Shown: positions 31,031 to 42,243 of the stretch, in pieces
Numbering within the stretch: the first letter of the stretch is position 1
Layout: each line of letters opens with the position of its first letter
Assembly: GCF_905147365.1 (NCBI RefSeq)
Contig: NC_056425.1
Coordinates: 5,587,501 to 5,651,500, forward strand
Source of the DNA: Aricia agestis
Taxonomy: Eukaryota > Arthropoda > Insecta > Lepidoptera > Lycaenidae
Direction: 5' to 3'
DNA: 64,000 nt
Made by a program: the position numbers and the translations under genes
The notes under the pieces: generated by a model
Databases searched by the model: none
Told to the model about the DNA's origin: nothing
What the model saw: the letters and a program-made list of their open reading frames with translations, nothing else

Positions 31031-33558
31031 AAAACACTAAAAAGTTCCTACATAACTTTTGACATGACATGACATTTTTTATCCATCTGTTACACAATAT
31101 TAGAAAAGTAGTTTGACAGATAAGCACAGAACAGAAGAGAACTAAAAAGTCTACACAATATGGATCAGTTTATTAGTTGGGTTAATAATTCCAATTTCAG
31201 AAAAGGAATTTTAACTGCACATTACAAATAATGGCTCGCCAGCAGTTCGGTGTAAGTCTAATTACTTAAGTAACGTCCAACAGAGAATCTAAAAGGTCCT
31301 AATATATATTATTCAGCAGAGTCTGAGTTAAATATAGGAAAAATCGATACTGAATTACCTACATGCGAATCTTGGCTAGGTTTTGGCTTTTAGGGTTTTA
31401 ATTTTACAAATAAGCCTGGAATAAATATTTAAATTATTAAATAAAATAAGTACTTATATAAAAAAAAATATTGTTATTATTATAATATAACATATAATAA
31501 ATATATATTTACCAAAATATTCCCCCTTTATTCTGCGGTAACGAAAAAGAAGATTGCATTGACATTGTACATTATGAACAGTAATACATTTGACATTTAG
31601 CGACAGTCTGTTATCTAGAACGGAAATTTAGCCGAAAAATATCGCAAAATAACAACATCCCATTCAGAAACACCCTTTCGACGATACCCTTCTAAATTCA
31701 AATGTCAGCATGAATTGCCAACGAAAAACTTGCAATGTTGCCAATATTTTAAAAATATTTAAGTAGTTTTGCGGTCTGACCTTTGGATCTAGGACTATGT
31801 TTCAACCTTCTAGAATATTTTATTTATGTCTAGACATTTCGTGTCGCATATTTTTGTAACCTTTACGAAATTTCGCTGTATATTTTCGTATGTTAATCTT
31901 TTTAACCAAAGTTATTGCTCCAAAACTGTATTAACCACAACGACATTGTGTATCAATACTAATATTAATGCAAAAGTATGTATAATGTAGCTACTAAGTA
32001 TTTGTCTGTCTGTTACCTCTTCACGCGTTATTTTAAAATGAAGATACTTGAAGTAAAGTAAATAAAAGATACATTAGATAAGGTTTACATCTCAAAATCT
32101 GTTTGATTTTCGACGCAAATGCTGGCAACACGTTGTAAATTATAACCATAAAATCAAACTCCTTATGATTCATTATATTAGTCAAAGTCCTACTTATAGT
32201 AACAGCTATTAATATAGCTTATAACCTATACCAACAGAAAGAAAGTGGTGGTTATTGAACCCAAGTCAAGTTCAAGATTAGAGCGCATGGGTTATTTTTG
32301 TACCGTCAACGAACGGGTTAACGTCGCTTCCTGTCGTTTTATTTTGGTTACAAAGTTATTCGCAGATAGGGTTATTGATTTTGTCCAATTTTTACTTGAA
32401 TCTGCGAATAGATGGCAAATTAAAATCTAAAATGTCCACAGTTGTATTTAAGCGGTGTTTTAGGTTCATGTGGCTCTTAGGATAAAAAAGTTTTAGCAAA
32501 ACTGTGTCACCAAAGTCCTCAAATTGGTGAAATCTTGAATAGCCGCTAGGGGATATTTAGCGGCATAAGGGTGCAGTTGGTAAAAACTCAGAACGAACGT
32601 AGCGTTGTAACTTGTAAGAATGTGACCAATATTGCAATTCGATATATTTTTTTAAACTACAAATCTTTAAGATATTGTACGCTTTTATAATTTTGGACGT
32701 GGCGGTAATATCGTGAACGTTCACGGTAAAACGATAACATAGGGAAGTAAAATGTATGAAAATATATGAAGACGCTTTTAAATTTCCGTCGACGATAACT
32801 TTTTAACGTGCACGTTAGAGGACATCACGACGTAGCTACACTCTTCTGAACCGCCAAAACGTCCGCGATGCGTAAAATCAAGAGGGCGTTTAACGTACCC
32901 AGCGTTTTACTGTAGAAGTCGGCGTCCACGATAAAGGGACGTCCGGAATGGGGATTGTCCATTTTTTTTTAATTTTGCTCATTACAAAAACATTTCGAGG
33001 AATAAGGTCAGTGATCGTTTTTCTGTATATAAACGAAAAAAATACCCATGTACTTTTATTACATATAGTTACTTATATTTTTGAACAAATATGTTTAACC
33101 TTTGTTTGACCTTCAATGGCGTTAAATTAGCAATAAACTCGACCAACATTACGTTTCGAACGTTTGGTAAGTTAATGTAATAAGAAGATAGCAACGAGCC
33201 CTGACACAGTTAGGGGGATGAGAAATTATTAAAAAAAAAAAAAAAAAAAACAAAGTTGTCTCATTGTAAAAACGGGATACGATTTCGAATATGAAAGTTT
33301 CACAATTTATTGGTACAAGATCTATTTATCAGATTATATTGTTGTGGCAATCTTTGTTTCCAACACATAGGACCACACGCACGAATGGCCCAGTGTGGGT
33401 AGTAAACGTTCTTTAAAGCATTGAAATGAAAGCGTCCTTTATGAAGGAATGAAGTGTATCTGCGTGGGTTCATTTAGTAAAAGTGATGGGAGTAAAGCAA
33501 TCAGCAGGGTTTTTATATGGTTTCGATATGATTTTAAACAGTCACTGTAAAACATATA
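31031..33558. other. Intronic DNA
   Basis: This stretch of about 2.5 kb has almost no recognised repeats: a worn family R scrap at 31968-32036 and an A-run at 33231-33250. No exon is recognised. Confidence 0.4.
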
Positions 33559-33562
33559 AGTA

Positions 33563-33705
33563 CCCCCTTACTAATAAACGCTGTATAAGCTTTGAATAGT
33601 TATACAGTGTTTTGTCTTCTTCAATCCAATTAAAAATGTCACTTGTGTGACAGGAACAAAACATTGTATAATTCAAAGCATAAACAACGTTTATTAGTAA
33701 GGGGG
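33563..33705. mobile_element. MITE (CCCCCTTACTAATAAACG), copy 1
   Basis: CCCCCTTACTAATAAACG at the left and CGTTTATTAGTAAGGGGG at the right are perfect inverses. The interior TTTGTCTTCTTCAATCCAAT is shared with 44104-44249. Confidence 0.75.
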
Positions 33706-33713
33706 TTAATATT

Positions 33714-34290
33714 ACTAGCTGTCCCGGCAAACGTTGCTTTGCCATATAAAGTATTTCGCCTATATTATTTTATTGAAGTGACTAAATAAGTATGTCACCA
33801 TGGCAACGTCCATCGCTATCCCGTCGCTCTTCCTTCCTTCCTTCCTCGAGGAAGAACGAAGGCGGGAACTAGATCTCAAACGTGACCAGCTAAAAGCAAG
33901 ACCGCCTGCTAATATACGATATAATTATGTAAATGGTGCCCTAACTTGCGAATCCTGCTCTCGCACCTTTACTGCTAAGATTGGGTATATTAGCCATATA
34001 AGAGCAAAACATAATGTTATGAACAATTAAACATAACCAAGTCACTGAAGCCGAAAACGGCTAGGTAGATTATATATATATCCCGTCGCACAAACAATGG
34101 TTGCCATCAGTCTCGAGTTGTGATAATTTACTATTATTTGTTCAACAAATGCACTTATCAATATAAAAAGTACCCAGAAACCGATTTTCAAACGTACTGA
34201 ATATGCTTATAAAATTTGGTAAAAATCAGTAAAGCCGTTTCAGAGGAGTACGGTAACTATCATTGTGACACGAGAATTTTATATTATTTA
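33714..34290 (+). repeat. Repeat family D, split by a LINE-tail insertion
   Basis: ACTAGCTGTCCCGGCAAACG opens the repeat, which proceeds normally to TATCCCGTCGC at 33827. It is interrupted, then resumes with the same 11 bases at 34079 and continues to GTGACACGAGAATTTTATA. Confidence 0.75.
33828..34078 (+). pseudogene. LINE 3' fragment encoding a C2H2 zinc finger
   Basis: The insert of about 251 bp is flanked by TATCCCGTCGC (33817-33827 and 34079-34089), an 11-bp target duplication. Its frame stays open to TAA at 34028-34030. It starts with charged EEERRRELDLKRDQLKARP and then CESC-x12-H-IRAK-H, a C2H2 finger of the kind found at the C-terminus of many insect LINE ORFs. A short 3' UTR (GCCGAAAACGGCTAGG) and a TA-rich end follow. 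An upstream ATG at 33800, belonging to the host repeat, happens to be in frame, so the apparent 76-residue protein is a chance fusion. This is a 5'-truncated retrotransposition product and not a gene. Confidence 0.65.
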
Positions 34291-34386
34291 AGAAAGATTA
34301 TGATTATGATATTCTCATGCAATCTCATACATCGGACATCTTCTACCTTTCTTCTGATTAATTTCGTTGCGGGTCCTTTAAGACAG

Positions 34387-34422
<36 letters not shown>
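34387..34422 (-). repeat. (ATTG)n microsatellite, LINE 3' terminus
   Basis: Nine tandem 4-bp units. Their position at the 3' end of the LINE suggests they are part of its tail and not an independent microsatellite. Confidence 0.7.
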
Positions 34423-34424
<2 letters not shown>

Positions 34425-34850
34425 TATTTGCATTAAAAGTGGTACATTAGATGTTCACATAAGTTCATTGGTCAGGTCTTACACTTTTAACTATGAAGAT
34501 AGCATGCAAATATTTTTAAAGTCATAGAATCTAACAACATTTAACTAATAATACAAGGCAGTCTGTGTGAAAATATTCAGAAAAAACAATAAAAATGTCA
34601 CATCATTCCATAAAATTATTAAAATAACAGTTAGTAATAACTGCATAACATTTTTAGAATACAATAGGACAGTTACAATTATACAATTACAATAAATACA
34701 GCAATGTCAAGAATAATAAATTTAGTTTAAGTTACAAGATTAATATGTCAATGTCAATCATTAAAATACAATAATATAATTTAAAAAAAAAGATAATATA
34801 ATTAGTTAAAAGTTTAATATTATAAAATTATGTCAAAATGATTTTAAGAT

Positions 34851-36272
34851 TCATTCAGCCTTACTATTAAATAACTCTTTGACTGAGTAGAAGTTTTTAC
34901 TTAACAACCATTTTATGATTTCCCTTTTAAATTTGTTGTATGGCAAACATTTAAGGGTCGATGGAATCGCATTGTATGTTTTTATGCACATGGCATAAAA
35001 TTGTTTTTGGTATAAGGTTGTTTTGGGAACCACATCTAACACTAGTCGGTCGGGATTTCTTGTATTGCGGGGATAAATGTCACGAGCTTCTTTAAAACTA
35101 TGATAGTTTAACTTAGTATAATTTACTAATTCATAGATGTACAAACTCGGTAAAGTTAACAGTTTTAATTTTTTAAATAGCGGTTTACACGAATCATATG
35201 GTGGCTTACCACATATAGCTCTAATACATTTTTTTTGAGCGATGAAGGCTTTGTCTATGTCCGTAGAATTACCCCAAAGCGATAAGCCGTACCGCAAAAC
35301 TGAAGCGACATAGCCGTGATAGGCCGCCAGGACCGTTTGTAGAGTCGCTACTTGTCTGAGCCTATTTAGAACGAAAACGAACCTATTTAATCTGGCACAT
35401 ACATATTCGATATGAGCCTTCCAAGTCAAATTTTCATCAATATGTAAACCGAGAAATTTGGTTTGTGTTGTTCTTTTGATATTTTCATTATCGAATAGTG
35501 AGGAGCTAACTGACTTGGTTCTGCCACTTTTAAATTCAATATAGTTGGTTTTTGTCAAATTAAGATTTAAATTATTATTATTCATCCAATCAATTACCTT
35601 TTTGATTAATTTATTTATTTCAGTTTTAATATCTCTACAATTGTTCATGAGAATAGATATGTCATCCGCAAAAAGTGTACATATAAATTTCGTTATTTCT
35701 GGAAAATCATTTATATAGAGTAGAAATAAAAGTGGTCCTAGGACGCTTCCCTGAGGAACACCTACTCTATTAATTTTAAGTTTTGATTTTTTGGACGTTA
35801 AAAACTTTTTGTCACGAATGTACTTAATTTCTGTGTATTGTTTTCGGTCAGATAAGTACGACTCAAGCCAACTCAAGGCAGGACCTCTGATGCCTAAATT
35901 ATTCAATTTCCTTATTAACAACGTATGTGACACGAAGTCAAAAGCCCTAGACATGTCAAAGAAGATGCAGATAGCTGATTTATTGTTATTAATATTAATA
36001 AGTATATTGCGTATCAATGTGGATGCTGCTGAGACAGTACTTTTATTTTTTTGAAAGCCAAACTGTTCTTCTTTTATGATTTTATGTTTATTTAAAAAGG
36101 ATGTAAGCCGCTTGTGCATTAACTTTTCAAAAATTTTTGACAGTATAGGTATAAGTGTTATTGGTCTATAGTTTTCTAATTTACATTTATCGCCTTTCTT
36201 AAATAAAGGTTTTATTATCGAAGTCTTAAATCGATCTGGGAATCTTCCTGTTTCAAATGAAAGATTCACCAA
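34851..36272 (-). pseudogene. LINE ORF2, reverse-transcriptase portion
   Basis: This 473-codon stretch carries the RT domain. YRPITLIPILSKIFEK is at about residues 35-50, EQFGFQKNKST at 69-79, catalytic FDMSRAFD at 105-112, GVPQGSVLGPLLF at 171-183 and FADD (the Y/FxDD active site) at 201-204. The C-terminal part is of usual length, and no further domain is evident. It is in the same frame as the endonuclease portion upstream (37778 to 36456). The codons between are open and continue the typical linker (GYDGLSTKVIKYC), so both belong to one ORF2 of about 976 codons broken by one TAA at 36456-36458. The internal ATG at 36272 is probably not a real start. Residues needed for catalysis are present. 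Confidence 0.8.
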
Positions 36273-36455
36273 GTAGGTTATTATGGGCGTAATTTCACGT
36301 TTGCAATACTTTATTACCTTTGTAGACAGTCCGTCGTATCCTTCGGATTTTGTATTTTTAGGCTTAATGGCGTCATAAATTTCTTTATCGCTGCAAGGAG
36401 TCAGAAAAATAGAATTTGGAATAAACGTAGTATTAGTATTGGGTAAATTGTCAAT

Positions 36456-37778
36456 TTATTTTTTATTATTAGTTAAATTTATAAAATAATCATTGAATTC
36501 GTTAGCTATGTCAAAGGGGCTAGTTATTATGTCATTATTTTTATTTTTTATTCTATTTATCAGGTCAATATTACATTTGTCAGTAGTTTGTCTATTAATA
36601 ATATTCCATGACGCTCTACACTTGTTTTTAGATGTTGTTAAAAAGTTGTCATTAGAAATTCTTTGTGACTGTAACATACTTTTATGTAACAATTTAGAGT
36701 ATGTCTGGTATCTAAGTTTAGTCACATTGTTTTTGTTTCTGTAATATGCGAAGCGGAGCTTTCTTTTAGTTTTACAACTTACTTTTATACCTTTTGTTAT
36801 CCAGACAGGTGTTTTGTATTCAATCGATTTTTTTATTATTTTTTGGGGAAAACACAAATTATATAGTAGAGTAAAGTCGTCATAAAAAGAGTCCAACGCT
36901 TTATTTTTATCTTTCGTCTCAAGTACACAACGGAAAGACAGACAGCTTAGGTAGCGTCGAAACTTTTCCATGTTTTCTTTACAGTAGTCTTTTGTATAAA
37001 TAAAGTAAGTCGAAGGTAGAGTATTTTTACGCATAACTGGTATATCTAATATTTGAGCCATGTTATGGTCAGAAAGATGAAGTTCAGACAAGGAGCCTGA
37101 AGCATTTTTTATGTTGCTAATAATATGGTCGATGCATGATTGCTGTCTGGTCGGTTCTGTAATATGAAAAATAAGGTTGTAGTTTTCTATTAAGGATTTA
37201 AGGTTATTCGTTGCATTAGAAACTTTTAATATATTAATATTTAGATCGCCTGCAATAATTAATTTCTTTTTATTATTTTTTGTGAGGTTAAAAAGCATGA
37301 CGTCCAATTTATGCAGAAAAATAATAACGTCGGAACCAGGGGTTCTGTAAAGGCCTATTATAATAGTATTGCACGTTGGAATTTCTATCCCGCAACATTC
37401 AAAAACTCTATCTTCCGCATAATTATTTCTTATGGAAGGCAGGTCCCTGTAGCACATACCGTTTTTTAAAATCAGACAGACTCCACCTCTATTCTTATTG
37501 TTACTTCTGCAGAAGCTAGAAACTACGCGATAGCCTGCTAGTTTAACATTTTGTATGCTTGTATAGTTTAAAAACGTCTCTGTGAAGCAGAGTACATCTG
37601 GTTGGGTTGATAGTTCGGAAAACGTAACATCTATTAGGTCTAATTTTGAGAGAAGCCCAGAAATATTTTGGTGTAAAACTTTAATGGATGAATGTGCTTT
37701 ATTTAGGTTACTACTATTTACGAGATCACAAGACGAGGTATTGTTTTGATCGCCAATATTTAATAGGTTTACTGGCAT
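36456..37778 (-). pseudogene. LINE ORF2, endonuclease portion
   Basis: 440 codons starting at an ATG that lies one base after the ORF1 stop (TGATATG). It shows the endonuclease/exonuclease/phosphatase fold: HQNISGL at about 36-42, FTETFLN with the catalytic Glu at 65-71, RGGVCL at 97-102, YRTPGSD at 144-150, AGDLNIN at 176-182 and SDHN with the catalytic His at 236-239. This enzyme nicks target DNA to prime reverse transcription. The rest is the linker toward the RT. The frame ends at a TAA (36456-36458), and the downstream sequence continues in the same frame into the RT. The stop is the only visible lesion in ORF2. Confidence 0.8.
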
Positions 37779-37779
37779 A

Positions 37780-38490
37780 TCAGTAGGGCTGAAAAAACTT
37801 TTCCACTTTATTAATAACGGGAAAATAATATGGGATAGTTCCTTTAATTAGCTTATTTGGTATAGTAATCAATGTGTCCCTTTTATTTTGCCTATTTAGT
37901 GTATTTTTATATAATGAATATTTTTTCCAATCATAAATGTTTACATTCTTGTATTTTTGATGTTTACATATTTTTACATATTTTAAGTTATAATCTAATT
38001 GGTCTATTGCAAAATTAATACCTTGGCAACAATATTTAATAAAAAAATTATAATTCGAATTCCCTTCTAACATTTTCTTATAAATATCAAGAAATTTACT
38101 CTTAGGGAAGTGGTTACAAACGTTTTTTATCATGTTGTTTAGCTTTACTACATTTAGTTGTTTATTGTCTATTATACTTAGAATAAATGAGGGACAAATT
38201 AGACCTTTAAGAGCTGAGCCAAGCTCTATCATGACTTCCAGTGGATTCCTGTCGTGTTCACCAATCGATAGTATGACTCTATCCTCTTCCGTGAGAGTAA
38301 ACTGTGCGATTGTATTTAAAATTTCTTGTGATGTAGCTCCAGGCTTGATAAACGAAATTATTTTATATTTTTGGCATTTGCTGCTTATCCTTGATTTTAT
38401 TAAGTTAAGTGCTAGGTTTTTGCATTGTTCGCCTCCAATGATGTAAATATGTTTAATGATATTAAGAGTACCCCTGAGATCACATCAAAG
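37780..38490 (-). pseudogene. LINE ORF1, C-terminal part, esterase-like
   Basis: The open frame reaches upstream beyond the internal Met at 38232 to a stop just past 38485. It therefore covers about 235 codons without its own start. Visible patterns are IYIIGGEQCKNLA near its beginning and VILSIGEHDRNPLE about 60 residues later. These resemble the blocks of the SGNH-esterase-like domain in CR1-type ORF1 proteins. The expected N-terminal zinc-finger or PHD region is absent, so this is a 5' truncation. It ends at TGA (37780-37782), one base before the ORF2 ATG, an arrangement that suggests reinitiation. Domain assignment is by motif resemblance only. Confidence 0.55.
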
Positions 38491-38500
38491 GGTTTTCGTG

Positions 38501-38791
38501 GTTGGTTACCACTGTTATTCCTGGCGATACTTGAAGAGTTGCAGTGGTGGGAATGTGGAGTGGGCCATTTGCCCGTTTTTTTTATTCTCATAAAATATCG
38601 AAGTTGAGCTCAAAGAGCGCTGAACTGATTTAGAAAAAAAAATTGGACAGAAATACAATAAGTCCCAAAATATTTTTTGGAATACTTTAACAACTCCGAC
38701 TGTACATGGGTATGCTAAAATATTATAAGCGTTTTCAATGCGAAAAGGCGTAGAAAAGACGTAGATCAAATTAATAACCTCTATTTTATAT
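38501..38791. other. Flank of the LINE with a short shared block
   Basis: It holds the block of about 80 bp at 38698-38777 that is shared with 14690-14768. Otherwise nothing. Confidence 0.4.
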
Positions 38792-39104
38792 ACGTGGGAT
38801 AGCCATGCTTCGGCACGAATGGGCTGGCTCGACCGGAGAAATACCACGTTCTCACAGAAAACCAGCGTGAAACAGCGCTTGCGCTGTGTTTCGCCGAGTG
38901 AGTGAGTTTACCGGAGGCCCAATCCTCTATACCCTTTTCCCTTCCCTACCCATCCATACCCTCCCCTATTACCCTATTCCCTCTTAAAAGGCCGGCAACG
39001 CACCTGCAGCTCTCCTGATGCTGCGAGTGTCCATGGGCGACGGAAGTTGCTTTCCATCAGCTGACCCGTGTGCTCGTTTGCCCCCTTATTTCATTAAAAA
39101 AAAA
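38792..39104 (+). mobile_element. SINE-like family A, full length
   Basis: It runs from ACGTGGGATAGCC to TTATTTCATTAAAAAAAAA, with an extra ACCCATCCATACCCTCCCC unit in the tandem region. Confidence 0.75.
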
Positions 39105-41850
39105 TTTGACTGTTGCAAAATGTACACGTATATTTAACCGCGCAAAAACAAAGAAACGAAGTTAGGTACAGGTCTTTTATAAAATAGTTCTCCTCAATAA
39201 TCCAGAAACAAACAGAAATAAAAGGGATATTGAAAACTAGAGATTTTATGGGCGAAGCTACACATCAGGACACATGGCCAAGACACAATAGCACTATTAT
39301 GTAAATGCCAGTGATGAGCATCTGCAATGCGACTTCGATATCTACATTCAAGGCCTCGGAATAGACCTAATACTGGATTTCTGATATACGATTCATATTC
39401 AAACTAGCAAATATTATAGTTAGAGGTGGAATTCAGAACGAATGAGTCTTGAAGATAATCTATGTAAAGCTACAGTTTTGTGTTTCGAGGAATTAGCTTA
39501 AGAACTCTTACTTTAGACAAAAATCTATTAAAAATAGTAAATCTGTTCTAACAGTATAATACTTTTATTAGAACAACACATAATGTTATCCCTGTCCAAA
39601 GGCCACCTCAACTGAGTCATGGTTGTGAACCACAATGTATCCAAATTAGGTTGTACCACTATGGTCAGAAATCTGATAAAGGCGTTGATTCATTATACAT
39701 CAGATAAAAACTTTTGGTAACTTAATATTACTGTAGTAAGGTTCAAATTTGACAAAAAAGTCAGGAAACTAGCTCGGTCAGTTGAGGAAAGGCAAGATAA
39801 CGACAATATATTATGTACCTCAATAGAAGTGGCGAAGGCAGTAAAATTTAGTGAACTCCGTTATTTATTACCTCTAAAAATAGGAACAACCTGTAGTTTA
39901 AGTACCTTTAGTTTGTAATCTATACTGACGTGAAATCCAATCTATTTGTTGGAGGTCTACAACTTATTTGGGAATCATTTTACACAGGTGCGGTAAATAG
40001 AGGTTATATGTATTTAGTAAAAGGTGTTTGCATAAAGAACCTGCAAGATTTTAATACTGATCAATAAAGCGTGAAGAATGTTGGCTAATTTTTATTTACA
40101 AAATATCAAATTGAGATACTTATTGCGTAGCTTAATTTATTTGAACAAAGTTAAGTAAAGGATAAACTGTACGCTTAACTTAGCCTAGACTAGATAAACA
40201 ATAGTTAACTAAGTGTTCATAACAATCAAAGGCTAGTTAGTCAAAGCATCAGCTGTTTGTAATGATATAACAAATATGCAAGGGGAACAGAAATTCTTTG
40301 GGGTAACGCAGGGGAACTCCCGATTTGTGAATCATTTTTACGAATCGACAAAAAAAAGAATTAAATATTTTTTCAATAGTCAAGAGAGCACGCGATAGAA
40401 AGCTACCCTCTATTGTTAATAGGTCACATTGTGCCGAGACCACCTGCCTCATTATTAGGACTCCAGTCGCCGCCAACAATGACCCACGCTCGATTTAAAT
40501 CGAATCGAAAGTAACAGAAGGTAAGATTGAAAGTAATTAAACGTTAAAGTCGAACCACACCAGTTAATTAATAGGGGAAGCTATTGTAGCGAGTGACTTA
40601 TGGAGTAAAATCAAGTTTAATTGAGGGATATATTACGTTTGAAATAGATTGGATTCCTAAAATTGAAAATAGACAAGACATTGTAAATTGATAAACAAAA
40701 CTAATATAGTAAAAGCTATATAATACCTTAAACAATATTTGCTAATAATACAAAAATAATAATAATATGTATATGAAACAAAAGAGACAACTTTTATAAT
40801 AATCAAACTCAAAACTTCGCACTTATAATGACCAATTAAAAACGTTAAAGGTACAATGAAATTCGATGAGAGTGTATGAATAAATTGCAAACTTTGTAAG
40901 CAAAAAGGGGATTTTAAAAATAAAACGTGCAACAAAATTGCAACTCGGAAAGGCGTCCTTTATCGACCTTATTAAGCTTCCTTTTAATCCGGATTTAAAA
41001 ACTGCATGACAATAGTCTAGACACATCGCAAAGCCGGAATCCTTTGCATGGAATAAAGATTTAACAAATATTATTACAACTAAACCAATATTTACAGACC
41101 CTCAGGAAAGGGTGCAATAAAAACATTATCTAACGGGGCACCTTTTTATTTTTTGGATTTGAATTGAATCACAGTCATGTGACCTGAAACAACCCCTTGT
41201 TATAAAATGTAAAGAAATATTATCGATAGATTCGAATGGCTTTGGATGATATTAGAATTAGAACTACTTCATAAAGAAGGAAGAACTACTGATACTTTAT
41301 AAGCCAGAAATTGCAATTTTCAGCTCTCCAGATATTATGAGCATGTCGCGAACACGAAAATGCAAATGACGTAAAGTATTCTTTGGTATGTGCAACAGAG
41401 ACATTTCAGGAACTACCAGGGCTGGCAGTTGTACAAAGTTTCTGAAACAACTTGATGTTATCACGAGCATAAAAAAGTCAGACAGTTGCCAACCCTGGGA
41501 ACAAGTGTAAATAACTGCATGCATATGCAAGACCCTGCCCGGAAATGCAAATGCCGCAAATGTGATACACGTGTGAAGGGAGTGTGAAATTCTGCAATAA
41601 ATAGCTTTTAATACAATCTCTTTTGGGGATATCGTAATTTTAGGCCAAGTTCTCCAAAATTTTTGTTCCGTATAAACTCCTCTGCAGATTAAAGTTTCTT
41701 ACCAAAATGTAAATTTTTGCTTTCCTGATAATTCAGAAAGATACAAAGCCTATTTACATAATATACATGTATTATACCGATATAATGTGTCATCCGACAG
41801 AACGATTATAAAATGTGATCGACATAGGATAGATGTTACCACTTGTAATC
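39105..41850. other. Unique-looking intronic DNA
   Basis: About 2.7 kb with no repeat family matched and no exon recognised. Confidence 0.4.
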
Positions 41851-42130
41851 TTTTTTTTTTTTTGTGAAATAAGGGGGCAAACGAGCAAACGGGTCACCTG
41901 ATGGAAAGCAACTTCCGTCGCCCATGGACACTCGCAGCATCAGAAGGACTGCAGGTGCGTTGCCGGCCTTGTAAGTGGGAATAGGGGAGGATAGGGAAGG
42001 GAAGGCTCCGGTAAACTCACTCACTCGGCGAAACACAGCGCAAGCGCTGTTTCACACCGGTTTTCTGAGAGAACGTGGTATTTCTCCGGTCGAGCCGGCC
42101 CATTCGTGCCGTAGCATGGCTCTCCCACGT
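41851..42130 (-). mobile_element. SINE-like family A
   Basis: T-run at 41851-41863. The tandem GGGTAGGGAAGGG section is contracted. It ends GGCTCTCCCACGT. Confidence 0.75.
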
Positions 42131-42188
42131 ATATGACGTAATCTACATAGACTAAGGAATATGGAGGTACAAACGTAAAATAATTTAG

Positions 42189-42243
42189 AAGGAAAAGAAA
42201 TGGTTAATACCTTTGTAATTTGTATTAACCATTTCTTTTCCTT
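42189..42243. repeat. Perfect 22-bp stem hairpin, 11-nt loop
   Basis: AAGGAAAAGAAATGGTTAAT followed by AC (42189-42210) is the exact inverse of 42222-42243. The loop is CTTTGTAATTT. It could be the remnant of a small MITE or a small-RNA precursor; no flanking evidence decides. Confidence 0.6.

Larger units (their letters stand above)
34386..38500 (-). mobile_element. CR1/L2-like LINE, 5'-truncated, one in-frame stop
   Basis: In sense (minus) order it has the ORF1 C-terminal part with an esterase-like pattern, ORF2 with an AP-endonuclease-like domain and reverse transcriptase, and a 3' UTR of about 430 bp. It ends in a tetranucleotide tail, (ATTG)n, seen as (CAAT)n at 34387-34422 on the plus strand. 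An esterase-like ORF1, endonuclease-RT ORF2 and microsatellite 3' end without long poly-A fit the CR1/L2 or neighbouring Jockey/Daphne clades. The 5' end is lost near 38490. Target duplications could not be identified. Confidence 0.75.

Noticed and set aside
33231..33250. Poly-A tail of a retroposed copy
   Set aside because: No recognisable retroposed body or flanking duplication lies next to the A-run.
33800..34030. 76-residue zinc-finger gene
   Set aside because: The ATG belongs to family D and the finger to an inserted LINE tail. The 11-bp duplication shows the fusion is accidental.
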